A stretch of 37,033 nt of DNA from Clavulina sp. PMI_390 (lineage: Eukaryota > Basidiomycota > Agaricomycetes > Cantharellales > Hydnaceae): contig WIDE01000058.1 in the NCBI GenBank assembly GCA_015039315.1, positions 114,079 to 151,111 of the forward strand, written 5' to 3'. This document shows, piece by piece, positions 30,244 through 37,033 of the stretch. The notes under the pieces were generated by a model. The model was given only the letters and a program-made list of their open reading frames with translations, searched no databases and had not been told where the DNA came from. The stretch's first letter is position 1. The number at the start of each line of letters is the position of its first letter. The translations under genes and the position numbers were made by a program.

Positions 30244-32433
30244 ATGAGTCTGGCACATAACCCTCTCATCGGTGGTTTCTTCGTCGGCAACCTTCTCGCA
30301 TCAATGTGGGCATGTAGCTGCACAATTGATCCTAATATCTGATATCATCATGGGCTGCATCGTAGGCTGTTTGGTGCTATCACACTTCAAGCCAAGCTGT
30401 ACTTCGATAGGTTTCCAAGTGATACACGGATACTTAAGACCATGGTACGCTGGGAACAATATTTGCTAGCGCTGAATGTATAATTGAATCGGATTCCTAT
30501 TCTGTGCAGGTGGCCTTTCTCTGGTGAGTCTACCCTGGGTGACCTGATGCTATTGTCAGACCTCACTGTTAGTCTCTTAGGTTTGCGCAACTACTCGAAG
30601 TGTACGTTGTGTAACACGAATAACGTTATCACTTCTCATCGTGTATTATAGCTGTGCCACTTCTTTTAACGTGTACACGCAAGTAATCGGATCCTATCCC
30701 CCGACCTCATCACCATTGCCTAGTGAGGGCCAAGAATGGTTCGTGGTTTGATATCTAGCTGCTACACATTTCACTGTCCTAAGCTTCCGGAACCTCAGGA
30801 CCAGTCAGTATTGGACCACCCATCTAGTGAGAGCGTTGGGTGAAAGCGATCGTGACCCCCCGTCGCTGATTATCACATCCAGATCATAGTCTCCTTCATC
30901 GTTCAGTCTTTTTCTGCATACAGATTATGGTGTTGTGAGTAATGAAAGGGTGCTTTAAAGTACGGCATTGACTGACAGGCTGATGTAGTGTCGCGGAATC
31001 GAACTTTCATTTGGATCATGGTGAGCGAGTATGCTTGATTTTGGATTTTTTTAAAACCTTATCCTATCCTCATAGAGCTTTGTAATTCTAACTGCTTTTG
31101 GTGAGTCTGGCGAGTTCCAGCTGGTCTGTGAGCAAAGCTCCAACGGCATGATGATTCTTACGTTATTATCGTCGCAGCTTTGGAAATCGGTGAGTCCAAA
31201 GATCACTTATCCCATTCGACTCTCTCTGATATGGTCCCGTCTACGAAGATGACAATATCGATAGCTACCTCGGTCAATCACTTAACTCCTCGCACCATGC
31301 TAAGAAAGTCATCGCAATCACGACGCTCTCGGTACCCTTTTCGTTGCTCAATGTATAGTAGCTCATTACTACTCCTGACTGAGTAATCCAATAGGCCACC
31401 ATTGATACGGCTCTTGCGTCTGGTCTCACCATCACGCTACGAAAGCAACGCACAGGGTTTCTCCAGTGAGTTGTTGGGATTATGCTGCTGTTTCTGCATG
31501 ATCGCCTTCATTAATGTCCAATCCCATCAGGATGGATCGTATCGTAAACTGGATTATCTTCTACGGTGTGGCATCGGGCATGGTGACCAGCATTTATGCC
31601 ATCTTGATACTTATCGCTGTATGAACTTTTTACCGATACTGACTGGCCCTCAGCTTCGCCAAAGCCCATGATTGATTGTTTTAATTTTCGTACTTTTATA
31701 GAACCTCTTAGGAGATGGTCCAACCGTATTGGCGGTAGGGATAGTGAGTAACCTTCTTATCCTCTGGTGGTCGAAGTGACCCAACGCACGTTTGTAACGC
31801 CATCAGCCGTTCGGAGGGATATACATCACCTCTATGCTCGCGCAGTGAGTGTCTTGCTATTTCAGGCGTCAACTTTTCTCTTACCACCCTGTCTATCCCA
31901 CCCCTAGGTTGCATTTTCGGGCAACTCTTCGGTTGCAGCTTACTGGAGAACACCGTCTACCCACTGGAAGGGGTCCCTGGCTTACATCATTTGAGATGTC
32001 TTCCCCACGACACCAGACCACGGCAACTGAAGAGATTACTAGCCCGTCATACACCTCATGCCATCACCAATCGGCATCAGATCGCCCTTCTGTGCCAGAT
32101 ATAAGCGATGTAGAGCGCAATGCTTCACATCACGGGCCAAAAACCGTTCCGGTCATAGGAAACATCGGGATAGTGGCCGAGCCAGAAACGGAAACTCTGG
32201 CTCGCCACCTCTCTGCTAACGATGAGATAGAGTCTTCAACGTCGTCGCTGAGTCTTGGTACATCCCATGGGTCTCTCGATCCTGACTCGAGCACCAGACA
32301 TCTCACAGAGTCCCCTGCCATCGCCTCGGTTTGCAAACCCCCACCTCCTCGCTTCAACCCGACTGAGCTGATCGCGAAAGGGTTAATCGGATCTTCCGGG
32401 GGGAAGGAATCTGCACTACGGAGGACTAGCTAA
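30244..32433 (+). CDS. DUF6534-type seven-helix membrane protein (gene G)
   Basis: Exons: 30244-30305, 30366-30444, 30510-30523, 30581-30601, 30652-30738, 30799-30826, 30883-30934, 30989-31020, 31076-31100, 31178-31189, 31249-31331, 31395-31465, 31531-31618, 31702-31743, 31807-31844, 31908-32433; 419 aa. Landmarks are GGFFVGNLLASM/LFGAITLQAKLYF, IIVSFIVQSFSAYRLW, VNWIIFYGVASGMVTSIYAIL and PFGGIYITSMLAQLHFR. The tail begins EHRLPTGRGPWLTS and ends PPPRFNPTELIAKG. It is closest to F: shared QMDRI splice site, shared tail wording (EPETETLA, STSSLSL) and shared promoter blocks. Two donors are weak (GTGGGC in intron 1, GTATGA in intron 13), but every phase holds. Confidence 0.86.
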
Positions 32434-33963
32434 GAGTTTACCGGGTGTTTCACTTCTAAGAGTGGAATGTACCAATAAAACGCCGATGTGGCAGCATCAA
32501 AAGTACGTCACTTCCTCGAGATCTCGCAGCTACTTCAGAGCGCTGAAAAAAGTATCTGGGGTTGTTCCTAGATGAAGAGGCATCGTCAGTGATCCTAATT
32601 CACAGGTTGTCTAATCAGGTTTATATCGATAAGCCTGACTGGCCATTTCATAGGCGTTGCTGGATTTTATAAGTATCATGGCTCGCTACGTCAGCTTCTC
32701 GTCACCAAACAAAATCGAATGAAACCCTGTACAAAAATCTAATTCCCTCGAGATTGAGCTACGAATCCAGGGACCCACCCCCACCAATCTTGCACGAACC
32801 CAGATCATCGACTACGCAGTGCACTCACTTGGTAAAGGATCTCTAGGAACTCTGCTCACGGTCTCGGAACGTTCTTAGACCGATATCTTGTTGGAAGGAT
32901 TGAAAGTTCTGGCCATGGTCTTGCTCCATCCGAGTTGGGTACCGACTAATGGGAGCCATTCCGAGCATGCTCACTGAGAATGATCGTGTGCCGCCAAGTT
33001 TTTACCTCATAGCGCTCAATCAACAGCCGGTTTGGCGAAGTTAATGTCGAAAAGAGCGAGTATAGCCCCCTTTATCGCCCGACCAACATTATGTATTCTT
33101 TGCCTTCACTCTTGAGATGATAACCGAAGATTCGATTGGTGTAGATTATACCGTTTCCCTTCTAGGCAATGTTGATACTTGGAGGAAAATATTGCAGTCT
33201 TAGCGGAGACCACATTTGAACCCCCTTACACCATATCTATTAGCGGACCTACGATCGTTTCCGACATTAACGCCTTATAGTGGCTAAACTCCACTCGCGA
33301 AAAGGCTTCGATGATGTCTGGCTATCGGTGGCATCACGACCAATCAGATTCCTCGCCAGAGGCTAACTGTGACGCTTAGTATTGAGCTGCCGGCCAAACA
33401 TCTCGTAGTTCATTCCAGGCGGCTCGTTAATATGGACATCTGCTGTAGCGGCTGGTATCGGTGTCCGCATCGGCAAGAGTTGATTGACGCAGGATTTCAA
33501 GCAGAATCCTCGAGATATTACCGCTCTTGCTTGGCGTTTGAAATTGTCAGCAAATATGACGTTAGCCATGATATAAAGAAGGGCCCAAGGCTTGAGAGTT
33601 GAAGGGCGGGAAGACGAATTGGTCGTATCCGTCACGTGACACCCGCGGCTCCGCACAAACTCTGGCCACCAACTGACCGCGCCAAAACTGGTGTAACAAA
33701 AATCGCGGAGAGACCTCAGATTGATTAAATACACCCAGGAGATGTCAAGGGCTTCCCAAAATGCAATAATATGAGATTTGCGCATAAAAATATGATTTTC
33801 GATAACCCTAATCCGCGGTTCCTCTCAACCATCCTGAACGTAGCCGCGGTTTTCTAGGACCCGCCATGAAGAATCGCCGAGGCCCTCTTACCATCGATTC
33901 CGTACTGCTCTCCTGTTCCCGTCGCTTCCACTATAGTACCATCAGCCGAGGATGTTAATACTG
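32434..33963. other. G-H intergenic region
   Basis: No convincing gene. A 140-codon minus-strand frame (33363-33785) is open but has no recognisable domain and overlaps the H promoter region. The 3' flank of G shares GCATCAAAAGTACGT with F (TCATCAAATAGTACGT). Confidence 0.4.
33633..33640 (+). promoter_or_regulatory. CACGTGAC element upstream of gene H
   Basis: It forms part of a perfect palindrome GTCACGTGAC (33631-33640), 331 nt before the H start. This is the strongest of the three copies as a dimeric bHLH-type site. Confidence 0.45.
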
Positions 33964-36110
33964 ATGACACGATCCCATAGCCCTATCCCCAGTGGTTTCT
34001 TCGTTGGCAACATCCTTACGGGAATGTAAGTCCTCGGTGGCTGCTTCTTCTTCGGCGTTTTGACTCCTTCCTTGAATTCTAGCCTTTTTGGTGCAATAAC
34101 GCTGCAAACCAGATTATACTTCGCGAGATTCCCAAACGATTCGCGGTCAATCAAGGCGATGGTACGTTTGCATGATATTTCCAAAATTTACTCCTGACTT
34201 TACTCTCTTCAGGTGGTCTTTCTGTGGTACGCCTAGCTGCGCTAGCTGACTCTCCAGATCTCCTTACCTTGCTTACCGTTCAATTCTCAGGGTCGCGCAG
34301 CTGTTCGAAATGTAAGTTTGCGCAGCTCGGCTTATTTTATACCCTCTGATCATCTCCTGTAGAGGGATATCTTCTAGCATAATCTATCTCCAAACCCTCG
34401 AAAGTTATCAGGCTTCTTCGTCCACTCCACCGCTCAACAAACAACAGTGGTCTGCATCATTTATTACGTCTTGGCTCAATCTACTAAGCATCTAACCCCT
34501 CAGGGCCATCCAGTATTGGACCACTAACCTGGTGATTCCGCAAGAGAAAAATATTTCCTCCGTGACTAACTCTATTTCCCAGAGTGTTGTGTCTTTTACC
34601 GTTCAATCCTTTTTCGCGCATAGGCTATGGTCTTGTGAGTAGTCGTAGTCTAATTTCACGAGCGCAATCTCTGATGGCCCAACGTAGTGTCGCGGTATCG
34701 GATTTATGTTGGAATGATCGTGAGTCTCATTCACTCTGGGTTGGTCGTTGTGTCTCACACTCTATTCCTATTTTCAGGTTACCATGATTGTCGCTAACCT
34801 TGGTGAGCACAGCACTTTCTACGTATAATATTAATCGCATAGTTAAGGGAACTCTCCTTGGCATATCACAGCTCTAGCAATCGGTGAGGCACTAGAGAAA
34901 CCAAAGCTAGCTTCTACTCATATCAATTCCATCGTGCAGATGACAATATAAACGGTTGCCTTGCCAGATCGCCAACTTCCATACACCACTTTCAGAAGAT
35001 CATGGCGATCGTTTCGCTTTCGGTAAAGCTTGTCTTAGGTATTGCCCAGATTCTTCGTTGACCTACTTTTATCTTGATAGGCTGTGATAGACCTAGCTCT
35101 CGCTTTTGGAGTCGTCATCACGTTGCGGAAACAGCGCACAGGATTCATCCAGTTAGTCTTGCACGATCATATTGGGGTTTCTTTGGGTAATCATCTCACA
35201 GTATCGACAACCTTGCCTAGGATGGATCGAATTATCAATTGGATTATCCTATATGGAATAGCGTCTGGCGTGGTGACCAGCATTTTTGCCTTCTTTATCC
35301 TCGTGAATGTGAGAAGTATTGTTTCATCTGATTACTCTTCCGACCCTCCCTTATGCGTATTATCACTCGTCTAGACCTTGGTCGGGGACCCTCAAGTTGC
35401 AATAGGAGCAGGCATGGTGCGCCGCGTCCTTCAATTTCTCGTAACGCCATCTGAGGGTTCCCTGTGATACAAATAGCCTTTTGCAGGAATATATATCGGC
35501 TCTACACTTGCACAGTAAGTGCTACAATGTCCAAGATGCTCTACCTCTAACCAACCTTGTTATTTTGGTGTTTGTCTCTACTGCTAGCCTGCATTCTCGC
35601 GCCAGGTTGCGGAGACAATTGGCTGGTGAACACTACCTGCCCACCGGAGGAAGGCACTGGCACTCATCCATTGAGATGGTCTCTCCAATCAATGGCTCTT
35701 CATCGAACGGAAATATGACTAGTGTCATCTCCACGTCAACTCACTCGGCTTCACACCATCTCCCTGCGACAGGGGCGAACGACCGACATGTAGACGACAT
35801 GTACGCTATCCCCGAGGTTATATTTCCCACTCGAAGCCACGAAACAATCATTGAAGAAGAGACGGAATCTCTGGAAGACCACCATTCTAATACGTCTCTT
35901 CACGATGAGCTTAACGTCTCAACGTATTCCCAGAGCCTTCACACTCCAGATGGATGTCTAACCCCTGGTTCCCATCTGGCATCGCACTCGGAAACGTCTA
36001 GCGTTGCCTTAGTGCCCACCTTCTCGCCTCACTTGGATCCGACGGAACTGTTCAGCGGGTCGGCAAACCCATCCTGGGGGAGAGGTGCATTGAATTATGA
36101 TGCATGCTAG
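33964..36110 (+). CDS. DUF6534-type seven-helix membrane protein (gene H)
   Basis: Exons: 33964-34025, 34083-34161, 34213-34226, 34291-34311, 34363-34449, 34504-34531, 34583-34634, 34688-34719, 34778-34802, 34872-34883, 34940-35022, 35081-35151, 35221-35308, 35375-35416, 35477-35514, 35588-36110; 418 aa. An earlier in-frame ATG at 33952 exists, but starting at 33964 gives the 62-nt first exon shared by six paralogues and aligns MTRSHSPIPSGFF with MRQSSSPISSGFF of F. Segments include VVSFTVQSFFAHRLW, DLALAFGVVITLRKQ, INWIILYGIASGVVTSIFAFFIL and PFAGIYIGSTLAHLHSR. The tail begins EHYLPTGGRHW, and its end motif is altered to HLDPTELFSG. Intron 12 has a GTTAGT donor. Intact and of the F/G clade. 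Confidence 0.86.
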
Positions 36111-37009
36111 AGAAGCGCGGGCTTCAGTTCAGGGAGCAGATCGTCGTGATAGTAAATCGTGACGTGTTGCTATCATGAAGTAGGTCGCCTTGACTTTCCG
36201 TCACAGTGGACTTTTGTGCAGTTGCGCGAGCTCATGATTCCTGCTTGGACAAGGGACCCTGCTAGCGATTTCGATCATTGAATTGTGTTTATAGCATCAG
36301 CTTGGGGCGAAGGCCAATGTGTTGCTCATCTAATGTGGGTCCATCGGAGAGGCATCGTGTTGTGTACCGTGTATTAGCCTACATGCGTATTACCGCCGCT
36401 AGATACAATCTTCACCTCCTCTTCTCGCCATCAAAGCTGCTGTACCCTCTTCTCCTGCCGCCAGGGCATTACTCAATACCAGATATAATGGGTTAGGGTT
36501 GAAATATTCGAGCGCGTCGGAGAAGTTGCCGTTTGCAGCCGTCGCCTGTAAAATAACATCCCTGTTTGCGAGCGATTACGCGCGCCTCTCGATCCATCTC
36601 GCAACCTGGATTGAGAGAGGAATAAATATCTCCCGTGAAGAAGGCTCATGTCCTATCCAACAGCAATGGCTGAGTCGGCATCATGGTCGGCATCAAAAAT
36701 GAGTGGGCGTGGGAAGCATAGCCACCGATTCAAAACTCGTCATCTTGCCTTTAGCTCGTTTTTGGCTGCCCCGCATAGTTCTACGGGAACAGACTAGGAC
36801 ATTCCCCTGTTCTCAATGACCCCCAATGTGGTGCTTGCTCGCTTTGACCCCCTCGATAATCAAATCTGAGGTTCTTGGGCAACGGGAGTGACAACACCAA
36901 CTAGATTCATCCATATATATACCGTACTCAGATCTGTCCCTAATCAATCGCACTACTCAGTGCCTGTCCGATTCCCGAGACTGCGCTTGGTTGCCACTTC
37001 CGCCGCAAT
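36111..37009. other. 3' flank of gene H and upstream region of next gene
   Basis: No splice-supported coding sequence. A CT-rich stretch lies at 36415-36460. A TATA-like ATATATATAC at 36913-36922 precedes the ATG at 37010 by about 90 nt, which fits the core promoter of a gene beginning there. Confidence 0.45.
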
Positions 37010-37033
37010 ATGGCATTCAAAGAAGAGCTTGGG
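37010..37033 (+). CDS. Possible start of next gene (8 codons visible)
   Basis: ATG at 37010 opens a frame (MAFKEELG) that runs off the window. Support is the context CCGCAATATGG and the TATA-like element about 90 nt upstream. Unlike the DUF6534-type copies it does not begin with the xGxFFxGNxL segment, so it is probably a different gene and may mark the end of the array. Confidence 0.3.

Noticed and set aside
33363..33785. 140-codon minus-strand frame upstream of gene H
   Set aside because: No domain, no similarity to the frames upstream of F or G beyond the octamer; probably chance.
36489..36501. Telomere-like GGTTAGGGTT
   Set aside because: Only one and a half repeats, inside an ordinary intergenic region with a likely gene following.
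1..37033. Transposons, LTRs, CRISPR arrays, rRNA
   Set aside because: No reverse transcriptase, integrase or transposase frame, no terminal repeats and no regularly spaced repeats were seen. The repeats present are explained by gene duplication.

Overview
The window looks like nuclear DNA of a filamentous basidiomycete, most likely an Agaricomycete. Genes are densely split by roughly 50-70 nt GT-AG introns, and the dominant family matches the multi-pass membrane proteins with a DUF6534-type C-terminal region that are expanded in that class. The species cannot be named from the sequence alone.

Layout: 1-393 is the 3' end of a small zinc-ribbon-like gene. 1348-3215 (minus, gene A) and 4032-6276 (minus, gene B) are two seven-helix DUF6534-type genes. 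6.3-8.7 kb has no convincing gene. 8685-10213 (plus) is an F-box protein. 10463-13564 (minus) is a 13-exon class I/II aminotransferase, read divergently from 13843-15417 (plus), an inositol-pentakisphosphate 2-kinase (IPK1) interrupted by a 640-nt assembly gap. From 16371 to 36110 there are six more DUF6534-type genes in direct tandem: C 16371-18553, D 19807-21800, E 22923-25115, F 26479-28654, G 30244-32433 and H 33964-36110. A likely next gene starts at 37010.

The main result is the eight-gene family. I could splice every member by hand into the same 16-exon structure with the same phases: 62/74, 79, 14, 21, 72-96, 28, 52, 32, 25, 12, 71-89, 71, 88, 42, 38 nt and a long last exon. It includes an invariant 12-nt microexon. 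All eight reading frames stay open (316-445 aa). Genes C, D and E sit in segmental duplications that each also carry a piece of the IPK1 3' end, which records how the array grew. The junction between the D and E units truncates the tail of D. F, G and H are older or more diverged copies with shared upstream motifs of their own.

Function: the DUF6534 proteins should be integral membrane proteins with seven helices and a Ser/Thr/Pro-rich cytosolic or lumenal tail that usually ends in a PPRFNPTELF-like motif. Their biochemical role is unknown. Nothing in the sequence links them functionally to the aminotransferase, F-box or IPK1 genes; the IPK1 link is one of duplication history.
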